A stretch of 38,300 bases of DNA from Chitinivibrionales bacterium (GCA_028278335.1 JANQEN010000129.1:1-38300), one strand, 5' to 3'. Counted from the stretch's first letter, positions 8,102-17,748 are shown. Numbers and translations: made by a program. The notes: generated by a model from the sequence alone, not told the origin.

Positions 8102-8998
8102 TTAGTTGTTCCTAAACTCTGCTGGTGTCATCCCAGTTTTTTTCTTAAAGAGCTTACTAAAATACTGGGGATACTCAAAACCAAGCGAATAGGCAATTTC
8201 ACTTACCGTATTGTTTGAGCCAAGCAGCTGTGTTTTTGCTTTGTCAATTAACACAAAATGAATTTGCTCCTGTGCAGTTTTCCCTGTTTCCTGTTTCAAC
8301 ATATCACTTAAATAATCTGGTGACATACCCAGGCGTTTTGCACAATCTTTCACTTTAGGAAGCCCGTTAAATTGCGGTTCGTCCGAATTGAAATAGGCAT
8401 AGAGATCAGATTCGAATCTCGATACAAAATCGCTGTAATGAGTCCGACGCGTGATAAATTGTCTTCCATAAAACCGAGTCGTATAGTTCAATAATAGTTC
8501 AAGGTGTGACACAATAAGATCCTGTGTATAGACATCGATATTTTTTGAGTATTCATCCCGGATCTGGTGCACAATACCAGTGACCAGACCTTTTTCCTCT
8601 TCCGAGAGATGCAGTGCTTCATTAACATCATAGGAAAAGAAGGAATACTCGGCCATTTTATTACCCAGTGCAGTTTTACGGATAAGATCTGGATGGAAAA
8701 ACAGTGCCCAGCCTTCTGCTTCATTATCATCAGAACCGGAGATAACCTGCCCTGGCGCAACACACATCAGCACCCCTTCATTAAAATCATAGGTATTCCG
8801 ACCGTATTTGACAATGCCACAGGGAAGTGTTTTCTGACTTATCAAATAAAACTCAAATGATACCTGCACTTCTGTTTCTGGATAATCATCCAATCTAATG
8901 TCTTCCCAATTAAACAGGGTGATCAAAGGATGCTTCGGTGGTTCTAATCCGAGCATGCTGTGCATTTCGCTGATAGATTTTGCTCTTATTGTTTCCAT
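8102..8998 (-). CDS. AraC-family transcriptional regulator
   Basis: This is a 298-residue regulator. The N-terminal half (about 1-185) is a cupin-like sensing domain including YDFNEGVLMCVAPGQV. The C-terminal half holds two helix-turn-helix motifs: VKDCAKRLGMSPDYLSDMLK, and the signature NTVSEIAYSLGFEYPQYFSKLFKKKTGMTPAEFR. It should bind DNA and activate transcription when an effector is sensed. It lies between the aldehyde dehydrogenase gene and the two SDR genes on one strand, so these redox genes are its likely targets. GGAGAGG eight bases ahead of the ATG supports the start. Confidence 0.93.
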   Translation of the reverse strand: METIRAKSISEMHSMLGLEPPKHPLITLFNWEDIRLDDYPETEVQVSFEFYLISQKTLPCGIVKYGRNTYDFNEGVLMCVAPGQVISGSDDNEAEGWALFFHPDLIRKTALGNKMAEYSFFSYDVNEALHLSEEEKGLVTGIVHQIRDEYSKNIDVYTQDLIVSHLELLLNYTTRFYGRQFITRRTHYSDFVSRFESDLYAYFNSDEPQFNGLPKVKDCAKRLGMSPDYLSDMLKQETGKTAQEQIHFVLIDKAKTQLLGSNNTVSEIAYSLGFEYPQYFSKLFKKKTGMTPAEFRNN

Positions 8999-9120
8999 AA
9001 TGTCAGCCTCTCCATTACATTTAATTTCCTGAATCTAATATAGCGTATGCAGTGTATTCCAATACTTTTTTATCTCCTTTTTAATGGATAGTCACCTCTA
9101 ATGGTTTTTATAAAAGACAG

Positions 9121-10722
9121 TTAAAAATCTTTACCTTTAAAGGTGTCCACCATCATTTGTCCTGCGAGCTTAGCAAAATGCCCCCAGCTTTGATCAATAG
9201 AAAAGAAGGAAACATTTTCAAGCATATGCTCCACCCGTTTTCTATTAGTGAGTTCAAAACTGGTTGAGTGGAAATCGTCAATGATAACTGATTTTACTAC
9301 GTTTTCAAAATTCATTGCATTGCCAAAATTACCAACACCGGACACAAGGTTTTCTGTTGTTTCATTATTACCACTCCACGTGAGGTAGGCATTCAGCCAG
9401 ATATTTGGCGGTACTGTATTCACAGTTATCCCACCATAATTCAATTCCTTTACAGCCTTATGAATCCTCGCGTTATTACTTTCAAAGGTGCTCTCATCCA
9501 CCAGAATCATGCAGCCCAATGATCCTAGCAATCTATTATTACAAAAATCAGTTGCCTTGGTAAGAAATGCATCAACATTGTTACTGGTATCCAAGGCGAT
9601 TTCGCTGAAAACCTGACAAAACGCTTCATTGGTAACAGCAAAGTCATCTTCGCTAATTCCGGGAATCAAAACAAAATCGCTTTTTGCCTGTGTTCCTTCC
9701 TCTGGCTGTAAAATTTCTGCTGATGTTTGATTTTCTAAGAAGGTCTCCTTTGTTTTTTCAACACCCGGGTAATGTGAACTGCAGGCAAATGTTTCTTCCC
9801 TGATTGCTTTTCTTAAGGCCGCAAGGAATTGTTCGCGCTGCACCCAGTTTTTTGAGGTTATAATCGTTTGTGGTCTGCCGCAGACAGCACCACCATTGAG
9901 TTTTCCTACGGATGCCAGCTGTATGGCATGATGATGCACCTCTTTATCTGTCCAGGCCCGTTCTCCGGGAACAATAATACAAGGATTGTTTCCACCGCAT
10001 TCCGATATAAGCGGTGCTGATGCAGCGTCCTGAATTGCGCGAGCAACTCCAGTAGAACCGGTAAAGTATAGGGCATGTAAACCTTCCAGTGTGGCCATCT
10101 CTTTGCCCTGGTCTGCATCGCAAAAGGCAAGGGCCTTGACTTCAATGAGTGGCTCAAAGACCTTCTCCCAAATTCTATCGGTTGCTTCGTTGAGTTTATG
10201 CGGTTTGTGCAGTACTGCTTTGTTTTCAAGGAATAAAGCCATGGCCATTTCAATAGATGAACTATAATTACCGGCTCCGGACACAGCGATAATTCCAGCA
10301 GGCTTTTCTAATGGGTTTACCTGCCGCGGTTCACCTTCAATATGCAGATATCCTTTTTGTTTACCAGCTGCCAATTTATCCTTTGAGTGCCTAGGATAGA
10401 CTTCAACCTCATACAGTTTTTCAGTTAATTTTCTTATGTTGATAGGTTCAGGCAAATCGCCATGCATAAGCGATTCATAGAGATGATGAATTCCCATCAA
10501 GGTGTTAGCCATTGGCATAACCGTGGTACCCATTCCTTCCTGCACACTCGTAACATTCTCACCAATTAAATTATTTTTCATTTTGGCATCCTCAGTGCCA
10601 AGTTCTTTTGCATAGATTTTTAGATTGTTTTGTACTTTTTCGAGAAGTGTTAATTTTTCCAGTACCGAGGTTTCTGCCCATTTTTTCGGCTCTAAGTGCT
10701 GAAAAGCTTCCTGTGCGATCAT
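9121..10722 (-). CDS. NAD(P)-dependent aldehyde dehydrogenase superfamily protein
   Basis: This 533-residue protein has the ALDH fold. Visible motifs are SGAGNYSSS (the transition-state Asn position), the cofactor loop YFTGSTGVA, the general-base Glu in LISECGGNNPCII, and the catalytic Cys in GGAVCGRPQTI. The usual motif contexts (LELGGKSP, NxGQxC) are altered but the catalytic Glu and Cys are kept, so it is a divergent yet probably active member that oxidises an unknown aldehyde. AGGGAG ahead of the ATG supports the start. It heads the leftward block and is followed 122 bp later by the AraC gene. Confidence 0.88.
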   Translation of the reverse strand: MIAQEAFQHLEPKKWAETSVLEKLTLLEKVQNNLKIYAKELGTEDAKMKNNLIGENVTSVQEGMGTTVMPMANTLMGIHHLYESLMHGDLPEPINIRKLTEKLYEVEVYPRHSKDKLAAGKQKGYLHIEGEPRQVNPLEKPAGIIAVSGAGNYSSSIEMAMALFLENKAVLHKPHKLNEATDRIWEKVFEPLIEVKALAFCDADQGKEMATLEGLHALYFTGSTGVARAIQDAASAPLISECGGNNPCIIVPGERAWTDKEVHHHAIQLASVGKLNGGAVCGRPQTIITSKNWVQREQFLAALRKAIREETFACSSHYPGVEKTKETFLENQTSAEILQPEEGTQAKSDFVLIPGISEDDFAVTNEAFCQVFSEIALDTSNNVDAFLTKATDFCNNRLLGSLGCMILVDESTFESNNARIHKAVKELNYGGITVNTVPPNIWLNAYLTWSGNNETTENLVSGVGNFGNAMNFENVVKSVIIDDFHSTSFELTNRKRVEHMLENVSFFSIDQSWGHFAKLAGQMMVDTFKGKDF

Positions 10723-10995
10723 TGTGTCTCCCTTGTTAAATGTAAAGACCTATTATTTCAATTCTGTCACATAATTAAGATACCAAAAAAGGGATGGGGG
10801 CATATAACACTAATCCCGGTAAGTTGTATACTTTTTCGGACTATATTAAAGTATCCTCTAAAAAAATCATTTCCTATTATGACTGGCTGAAAAATGCATT
10901 AGTTTTCGTTACATTCAATCGCCGAATCACAGCTGATTCCTTTCCTTCATGCGCCTCTCCAAATGGTTTTTCGCTCAGTCTCAAGATAAAACTGA

Positions 10996-11274
10996 ATTAT
11001 TAGAGGTAACCTTAATACTAAAAAACTGCCTTTATCTTTTTATACTTTTGAAATATGTCTTAACTCCAACAAGCTACTAATAAAATATCCTTATTCAGAT
11101 TTTTTAAGGATTGATCTATACAAATTAAATGGGAAGCTTGTTTATTCGATGAACACCTTTCCTTTAAATGCAAATAGATATTTAACCTTAAATAATTTAA
11201 GCTCTGGTACATTTTATTATAAACTAACTACAACAAATAATTTTATAGTTAATAAATTAACCTTAAGTAAATAA
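10996..11274 (+). pseudogene. Orphan C-terminal sorting-domain remnant of a secreted protein
   Basis: An open frame of about 92 codons without a start codon ends in a translation typical of type IX (Por) secretion tails. It contains FLRIDLYKLNGKLVYS, then RYLTLNNLSSGTFYYKL, and ends IVNKLTLSK followed by TAA. Such domains sit at the extreme C-terminus of large exported proteins, so the rest of the gene is missing. In-frame stops TGA (10993) and TAA (10987) lie just upstream. The remnant lies between the redox block and an intact gene carrying the same tail type, which suggests deletion or recombination at this exoprotein locus. The rest of the 10723-11375 gap shows nothing I can name. Confidence 0.6.
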
Positions 11275-11375
11275 AGTTTCATTAGTCCGTAAGCTTTCGC
11301 GTACGTTCGCCACATAACCAGCTGGTAAAACGACTATACAATAGGATGTTAGATCAACTACTCTTTTTCCCTGAT

Positions 11376-12554
11376 TTACTTCATTACCGCAGTTTTTTTA
11401 ACAAAAGAACTATTTTTTGTAAAGGTCTTTATATAATATACGCCGTTCGGTAATCCTCCCGCGATTTCCTTTTCATTCTTAAAGGAAGCAACTGTTCTCC
11501 CGCTTGCATTGATTACAATTACTTTATAATTCCGCGGGAAAATAGTGCTGAATCTTTCCGGATTAATTCCTGCAGGTTTTTCAATCGTGAAAATGCCGGA
11601 TATATTATGCCCTGCGTTTCCTGCAGGATCAAATGCGGTTACTCTTATTCGGCAGTTTGTTGAAGCAATAAGAGGCACTTTCCATCGAAAAGCGCCCGTG
11701 TTTCCTGCAGTGCTGTCAATAAGGCTCCAGGTGCTTCCATCAGGACTGAAATGAATAGCTCTTGAGGCAACAATGACATTATCAATGGCATTCCATTCAA
11801 TTTCGCAAAAATCACCCTGCTTTAGGACCTGGCCTTCTGCAGGTGAACTAACCTTGACATCAGGAGCCTCAACGTCCTGCTTGAATGTAACAGCCAGCTT
11901 TGGCCTTTTTTCCTGATCCGAATGTTCAGAAGAGTAGTAGTTGACATTGCACCGGCTCCTCCTTCGGAATTTTATAATAAATCCAAAGTTTTCAGCAGGG
12001 CAGAGAGCATGTGATTTAACTGTTGAAGTGACATCAAAGTTTTCCCACACTTGAACCTCAGAGTTGTCGTTAGAGTCGATTAAAGCAAATTCGACAAAGT
12101 CACCGCCATTTTTTTCCCATGGAGATCTCCAGGTTACCAGAGTATCTATCCAACACGAAGTCAGCTTATACAATTCCTTAGTGTCGTTACCTTTATCATT
12201 TTTTTTATTGCTGCAATCCCGTAGCCTATTTTGTTCAGGGTAATCATCTGAATAGGCATATAAAGAAAGAGTTGCATTAGTAATCTCCGTATGTTCGGGA
12301 ATACTTGAAAGGTCAAATCTTATAACGACCCGCTTTCGATAAATTGTAAAGCCACCCCCATAATAAATCATGTCATATTTTGCACTTAAACTGTCAAGCG
12401 AACCATAATTTGAACTGGACCTGTTCACATAGATGTACGAGTCATTGCAGCCATCATAACCTTCAAGCCCGTTTTGTAAAACAATGGTGTCTGCAATGAG
12501 TGTAGATACAAACCAAAACAGAAGTAATAAGAAAAAAGATTTAGTGAATTTCAC
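11376..12554 (-). CDS. Secreted DNRLRE-domain protein with C-terminal sorting tail
   Basis: This 392-residue protein has a signal peptide (basic KFTK, then a hydrophobic run, cleavage near STLIA). A DNRLRE/CBM96-like beta-sandwich covers residues about 22-225: it begins DTIVLQNGLEGYDGCNDSYI, has KRVVIRFDLSSIP in the middle, and ends KRPKLAVTF. An Ig-like module follows (about 230-325, with INHFSPDGSTWS-type sequence IHFSPDGSTWSLIDSTAG). The end is a Por-type tail (YKVIVINASGRTVASFKN, GGLPNGVYYIK). It is probably displayed on or released from the cell surface and may bind polysaccharide; no catalytic motif is seen. It is a paralogue of the interrupted gene at 15493-16482, on the opposite strand. 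Confidence 0.8.
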   Translation of the reverse strand: MKFTKSFFLLLLFWFVSTLIADTIVLQNGLEGYDGCNDSYIYVNRSSSNYGSLDSLSAKYDMIYYGGGFTIYRKRVVIRFDLSSIPEHTEITNATLSLYAYSDDYPEQNRLRDCSNKKNDKGNDTKELYKLTSCWIDTLVTWRSPWEKNGGDFVEFALIDSNDNSEVQVWENFDVTSTVKSHALCPAENFGFIIKFRRRSRCNVNYYSSEHSDQEKRPKLAVTFKQDVEAPDVKVSSPAEGQVLKQGDFCEIEWNAIDNVIVASRAIHFSPDGSTWSLIDSTAGNTGAFRWKVPLIASTNCRIRVTAFDPAGNAGHNISGIFTIEKPAGINPERFSTIFPRNYKVIVINASGRTVASFKNEKEIAGGLPNGVYYIKTFTKNSSFVKKTAVMK

Positions 12555-12931
12555 AGTAACCCGCCATGTGATGTTAACGAAACTATGTTAACTATTCAGG
12601 CTTATACTAACATTTCAGAAAGCCAGCCGCTCATAAAGAAGATAATACAATGACTACATGTGCAGTAAAAAAAATATCCTTCGAAATGGTAGAAAAAAGG
12701 AGGACAATGTCAACAACAAACCGTTTACTGAGGTTTAGCAAGGCAAACCCGGTTTATATTTAACGCACATGAAGAGATATTTTATTCCTGCTACGATAGA
12801 CAAATTTTTGGTTCACATTTTTATGCCTATTACCAACCAACTATATTAATCATATAGGTTCTGTTATGATGAGGATGCTCAATGAGCCACTGTGGAAATC
12901 GCTGCCATACATTTTTAGGGAGAAGAATTGT
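12555..12931. other. Divergent intergenic region between two exoprotein genes
   Basis: This 377-bp region must hold the promoters of the leftward DNRLRE gene and the rightward propeller gene. I see no clear promoter boxes. It holds a very short ORF (12707-12763) that I did not accept as a gene. Confidence 0.4.
12917..12922 (+). promoter_or_regulatory. Ribosome binding site that fixes the start at 12932
   Basis: AGGGAG lies nine bases before the ATG at 12932. The protein from there begins with a standard signal peptide, whereas the in-frame ATG at 12866 would put 22 unlikely residues in front of it. Confidence 0.65.
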
Positions 12932-15454
12932 ATGAATAATACAAAAAGCAAAGCACTGATAAAACTCATTATCAGTATATGCTTATTTGCCAGCTACGCT
13001 ACGTCTGAAGAGTTCCTGGTCGATACCAATATTGTTTCCGGCATATCCTCCTATTACAACCAGGGGTATTCACAGGCAGCGTTTAACGGCAGTAAGTACC
13101 TTGTTGTCTGGAGTGAAAATCAGAAATTACATGGCACCCTGGTAGATCGCTACGGCAAAGCATTTACTCCCCTCAGGTTTAATTTTATTGATAATGCCCA
13201 TAACCGAACGTTGTGTATTGCTTCGGACGGCACGGATTTTCTTGTTATATCAAAAGGGTGGACCCCAACCACTGCTTCCATTTACAGCATGGTTATTACG
13301 AATAATGGGACTATACAAGCCCCCCAGGATATCGGCATTTCTAAAAATATGAATTTCTGGCCCTCTTCAATGGTTTTTAACGGTGATAACTATTTTCTTG
13401 TTGGTGAGTACAGTGCAGGTGAAAGCGCTATGGTGTATGGCTTTCATATTTCACCGTCCGGTTCCGTTATTGATTCCATAAAAATTCAAACCGCTTATGT
13501 ACGGCAATCAACAGTAGCCTATAATGGGCAGGACTATTTTATCGTCTGGGAACAGAGAAAATCGGCCGGAAGTTACAATGAAAATGAGATTTATCGTGCG
13601 AGGGTAAGCAAAACCGGTGTCATTATTGATCCACCAGCTCTTTTTGTACCCCAAACCTATAGGCATATCTCTGATATTAAGCTTGCTTGGAGTGGTGAAA
13701 ACTACTGCCTTGCCTGGGAGACGTCAATTGATTCACTTTTTTATTCTAAAGTCAGTTCAACGGGGCACCTTGAAAATCCTGAAGGAGTTCCCCTTCCTGG
13801 TGACAGGATCAGATTGCTTGATCTTAAGTTTAACGGTAAAAAATATGTCATCAGCTGGAGTGGAATGGGTCTGGGCTACTGTGCCGATATTCCCCTATCC
13901 GGTAATTCTCTCGAAGATGTAACGACTGTGGACAGTATTCGGATTATTGCAAACCATTGCAGCGACTCCTTAAGCGACTATTTTGTGTATTTAAAGGATG
14001 ACAATCTTGTTGGAAAACATGTAACCACAGAGCCGGGTTTTGAAACAAATGCGGTATTTCTGCAGGAGTCGGTGAACTATCACTCATCACCCCATGCGGT
14101 AGTATGGGGAAACACCTTTCTTACTGTTTGGGAGGACCAGCAGGGGGAAACCGGTACTGATATCTCTGGTTCTCTCATTGACGAACAGGGCAGGCTGCTA
14201 ACACCGCAGGGCATCATCTTATCTAATGACGCGGGCGACCAGAAAAAGCCGCGCTGTGCAGCCGGTGTGTCATCGAGCCTTGTCGTATGGGATAATGTGT
14301 ATAGTAAGGGTATTCACGGTGCCGTACTTTCACGGGACGGCACTTTACTCAAGAGTGATTTTGAGATATCCCCGACCGGAAGGGAGCCTGACCTAGCTTT
14401 CGATGGGACGAATTTCTTTGTTGTCTGGGCGGATTCAGCGATAGTCGGCAAACGCATCGACCAGTCGGGTACCGTGATTGATACCGATAAAATTGTCCTG
14501 GCCGATGATAAGGTGTATACCTTTCCACGTGTCTGTTTTGGCAAAGACAATTATATGGTTTCATTCATACATGCAAAGTATAATGGCGGTTGACCGCCTG
14601 CAAGAACTGACAGTTTCTTTGGAGCACGAGTTTCGTGCTCAGGTGAAGTTCTGGATACCGGGTTAATCGAAATTGTGACAAATGACCTGGGATATGACTA
14701 CAATGACAGAATAAATAACCTGGTGACCTTTGTTGAACCAAATTTCTGGATCAGCTACAGTGACAGGTCAAGAAGTTATTACAAAAGGGTATCACCGGCG
14801 GGAACACTCCTTGATCCAACAGGAAAGCTGATGATCTCTTCAAAAAAGACACTGGCTTCCGCTCAATATAATGGTAAGGGGTATATTGTCATGTCATATG
14901 ATAAGGATCAACCCAGGAAGTTGTTGTTTACCAGGGTCGACCCGGCAACCGGCAGCATTACTGAGTTACCCTCCTTTATAAGCCAGAACCAAATTCATCC
15001 TCCCGTATACTATTATAAACAATCTCCCCCGGCGTTTACCGAAGAGATAAATGGAAAGTCCCTTATTACTTTTATTGGGTGGACAGATATGATTAATTCG
15101 ACCTATGTTGACACCTGGCGGACCAAAGCAAGTTTTTACACTGACAATGTAACTGCAATTGATGCCGAAAATAAGAAAGAATCCTTAACAAACACGGTGT
15201 CGATACATCGGAATCCTGTGAAAAGAGGCTTTGTATTCAAGTTACACCATGTTGGCTCACCGGTTACAATCAACATCTACAATGCGCTTGGAAAGCAGGT
15301 TAGATCATTTCACCTGCCTGCTGACAGCAAAAGGGCTTGTGAGATAGCCTGGGACGGGAAGGGTAATACCGGTAGTGTTATCCCCGCTGGCATTTACTTT
15401 GTTTGCTTTGCAACGCAGGGGGCGTCTGTTAACAGGAAGATTTATCTGTTTTAA
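12932..15454 (+). pseudogene. Secreted repeat (beta-propeller-like) protein gene, interrupted by one in-frame TGA
   Basis: From 12932 the frame encodes a signal peptide (MNNTKSKALIKLIISICLFA onward), then many repeats of about 50 residues. Each has a W-containing strand followed by G-hxx-SGxhhD, for example YFIVWEQ, FLTVWED, LVVWDNV and FFVVWAD, which suggests a beta-propeller. It ends with a FlgD/Por-like sorting tail (VTINIYNALGKQVRSF, IPAGIYFVCFATQG). TGA at 14591-14593 breaks the frame in a loop (KYNGG, stop, PPARTD). The next repeat continues at once in the same frame (FFGARVSCSGEVLD) for another 286 codons, with no other lesion. It is either a recent nonsense mutant or a recoded UGA. 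Without readthrough the product loses its tail and would not be sorted. Confidence 0.75.
14587..14640 (+). other. Three consecutive hairpins at and after the in-frame TGA
   Basis: Directly at the stop, GGCGG and CCGCC pair with TTGA (containing the TGA) in the loop (14586-14599). Next, AAGAACTG pairs with CAGTTTCTT with one bulged base. Then GAGCACGA pairs perfectly with TCGTGCTC around GTT (14622-14640). This clustering inside coding sequence could slow ribosomes or be coincidence. I cannot judge its statistical weight by eye. Confidence 0.4.
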
Positions 15455-15481
15455 GGGGTATCTGTATTGTGTTTAATAATT

Positions 15482-15486
15482 GGAGG
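15482..15486 (+). promoter_or_regulatory. Ribosome binding site that fixes the start at 15493
   Basis: GGAGG lies six bases before the ATG at 15493. It selects this start over an in-frame GTG at 15469 and places a clean signal peptide at the N-terminus. Confidence 0.7.
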
Positions 15487-15492
15487 ATAATT

Positions 15493-16482
15493 ATGGCTGC
15501 TCGAATGTATTCGCTTACTATTGTCGTTGTCCTGATAGGTTCACTCATAGTTCCTTGTTCAGCACAGAACACGCTGGTGCTGCAAAATGGGCTGGACAAT
15601 TATACCGGGTGTACGGATTCGTATGTATCCTACCACTATTCAAATTCTATTGTGCTGACAACAAATTATGGTGATTGTGATACTATGGAGATGGTAAACT
15701 ATGGTGGTTGACTTAATGACGACTCGGAGGCTTGTAGAGTCTCAAAGTGGTATTATGATGTTTCAAAAGCCTGTTTTATGAAATTCGACGTTTCACACAT
15801 TTCCAAGGAAGTAGCGGAACAAATTGTGTCCGCAAAACTACGTCTCTATTTTACCGAGGGTAAAGAATCCGGTATGTCATACTATGTACACCGGGTACAG
15901 AAAGAGTGGAAGGAGAATGAAATTACCTGGGAGCAGTATCAAATCGGTAAAACATGGGACAGTGCGGGATGTGATTTTGATACGGCACGGATAACAACGA
16001 CCTACCGTCTTCCCGATAATGAGGGGTGGGAAGAGTACACGGTTACAGATATTATTAAAGATTTCATAAAAGGAACATACCCGAATTACGGGTTGATTAT
16101 TTTCCCCAGTATTGGCAGGTGGGGTGCACCGCATCGGTTCTATTTCTCTTCGGAATACAGCGTTGATCCTTTGAAACGGCCAAAAATCGAGATTGAATTT
16201 GACCAGGTTAATACTGTTCCAGGAGGGAATAAAACCATTACCGATAATAAAGCTATTGTGTTGAAAAAACTGGAGTCCCAGGTATCCCTGGAATTTGAAA
16301 GGGGCAGATTCCACACACTTTCTGTAATAGATGCAAAGGGAAGCAATGTGTTTTCAACGGCAATTGACAGCAGAAACTCCCTGCTTCTTCCTTCTGACCG
16401 GTTTTCTGCCGGCGTCTATTTTGTAAACATGCGGGGTAGGAGTGATAATAGGGTAATAAGGTTTGTGTTAGCTGAGCGTTAG
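15493..16482 (+). pseudogene. Secreted DNRLRE-domain protein gene, interrupted by one in-frame TGA
   Basis: The frame from 15493 has a signal peptide (MAARMYSLTIVVVLIGSLIV, cleavage near PCSA). The DNRLRE opening follows (NTLVLQNGLDNYTGCTDSYV), closely matching the intact paralogue at 11376-12554. After MVNYGG comes TGA (15709-15711). The same frame then continues with LNDDSEACRVSKWYYDVSKA and the core strand CFMKFDVSHIS, the WKENEITWEQY segment, KRPKIEIEF and a sorting tail (FHTLSVIDAKG, FSAGVYFVNMRG). Both halves are needed for one beta-sandwich, so this is one gene. In the paralogue the residue after YYGG is Gly, so a single GGA-to-TGA change would explain it. It starts 38 bp after the preceding gene and is probably co-transcribed. 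Confidence 0.75.
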
Positions 16483-16625
16483 AGGTTATTATTAAAAACA
16501 TTCGGAGAACTTTCATCCCCCGGGCATCCATCACAAATCACTATTTTTTTATTTGAAGAAGCTACAGAAAGAATCAATAATAAGTTAAGTTATTTGATTT
16601 TCAATTAAGTATTTCAAATGTATTA

Positions 16626-16728
16626 TATACTGTTTCTCAAAAGTTTTGTCCCATGATTTTAACAAAACTCTTATAGAAACAGTTTTGCCGCAACACCGCA
16701 TAGGACATTATTTTTGAGAAGCGGTATA
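16626..16728. mobile_element. MITE-like element, copy 1 (103 bp)
   Basis: It has 15-bp imperfect terminal inverted repeats (TATACTGTTTCTCAA and, from the other end, TATACCGCTTCTCAA, 13 of 15 matching). Inside are two stem-loops, one formed by ACTGTTTCT and AGAAACAGT with an inner GTTTTGT/ACAAAAC pairing. It has no coding capacity. It is nearly the same as 19526-19629, in the same orientation. TA at both tips fits IS630/Tc1-mariner-type TA insertion, which is inference. The 16483-16800 gap holds nothing else I can name. Confidence 0.75.
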
Positions 16729-16800
16729 ATTGAATTTGTACATGGCTCCCGCGCGATGGGTATTTAAAGGGGGTATGTATTTATCTTTTTTTCTCTTTTA

Positions 16801-17748
16801 TTAATAATGGCCTATTTTAATTGCCACACCACCTCTTTTATGTCCTTTTTCTACATAGTGATGTGCCTCAACAATCTCTTCCAGAGAATAGGTTTTATCC
16901 ACAATAGGTTTTATTTGATTATCTTCAATCAATTCTGTTATTTGATCTAATCGTTTTGAACTTAATTGCATTGAACCATCACCAATTGATACATATTTCC
17001 CTTTTTTAGTGAGAACATTTTTACACTCTTTTTTAAGATTTGACGTTTTAAAGGGACCTACAGAATCCAAGATGAAATCAAATGTAGCATTATTTTCAAA
17101 GGTATCAGTTGTTGTATAATCAATGCCATGATCAGCGCCGAGAGATTTAATAAAATCAATATTTTTACCACTACAAACACCGACTACATTTGCTCCCAAG
17201 TATTTACCATATTGTATAGCAATGGTTCCTGATGTACCTGAAGCGCCATAAATTAGTATATTCTGATCCTTTTTAATATTTCCCCTATCCATATATTGAA
17301 GAGCCAATGAACCGCCATACGCCGCAGCCGTTGCCTCTTCAAAGGAGATATTGTTAGGTTTACGGGATACACATCCCCTAACTGAATCTGTCTCTTTTAT
17401 GCAGGTGTACTCAGTATAGGCTCCCAAATTAAAACCTGTCATTCCATACACTTCATCGCCGGGGGAAAATCGTTTTATTGTTTTTCCTACTTCCTTTACA
17501 ATTCCAGAAAAAACAAGGCCAATAATTGGTTTCCGCGGTTTAAAAACACCAATCATCAGTCTAAACGGTATAAGTGTTAGAAATGGTAGCTTAGAACCTC
17601 TAATAAAAATATCACTATCTGTTACTGCAGATGCCTTAATTTCAATAAGCAACTCATTGTCCTTTGGCCTTGGTACATTCACCTCTTTTATATAAAGCAC
17701 CTCTGGCGGTCCATAATCCTCATAAACAGCTGCTTTCATTTTATTCAT
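16801..17748 (-). CDS. Zinc-independent MDR family (quinone oxidoreductase-like) protein
   Basis: This 315-residue medium-chain dehydrogenase/reductase starts MNKMKAAVYEDYGPPEVL, the usual N-terminus. It has VTDSDIFIRG (the zinc-binding Cys of alcohol dehydrogenases is replaced), GLVFSGIVKEVGKTIKRFSPGDEVYG, and the NAD(P) Rossmann region ILIYGASGTSGTIAIQYGK. The C-terminus (YSLEEIVEAHHYVEKGHKRGGVAIKI) is typical. It should reduce a quinone or enone with NAD(P)H. AGGAGA six bases ahead of the ATG supports the start. It is clearly AT-rich, unlike the adjacent nitroreductase, and both sit between the two MITE copies. Confidence 0.9.
   Translation of the reverse strand: MNKMKAAVYEDYGPPEVLYIKEVNVPRPKDNELLIEIKASAVTDSDIFIRGSKLPFLTLIPFRLMIGVFKPRKPIIGLVFSGIVKEVGKTIKRFSPGDEVYGMTGFNLGAYTEYTCIKETDSVRGCVSRKPNNISFEEATAAAYGGSLALQYMDRGNIKKDQNILIYGASGTSGTIAIQYGKYLGANVVGVCSGKNIDFIKSLGADHGIDYTTTDTFENNATFDFILDSVGPFKTSNLKKECKNVLTKKGKYVSIGDGSMQLSSKRLDQITELIEDNQIKPIVDKTYSLEEIVEAHHYVEKGHKRGGVAIKIGHY

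Noticed and set aside
12707..12763. An 18-codon ORF preceded by AAGGAGG
   Set aside because: The ribosome site is only three bases from the ATG, the peptide has no recognisable feature, and nothing around it supports a leader peptide.
15709..15745. Selenocysteine insertion at the TGA of the DNRLRE gene
   Set aside because: The downstream stem is weak, the paralogue has no Cys at that place and the domain has no redox role. I keep recoding only as a hypothesis.
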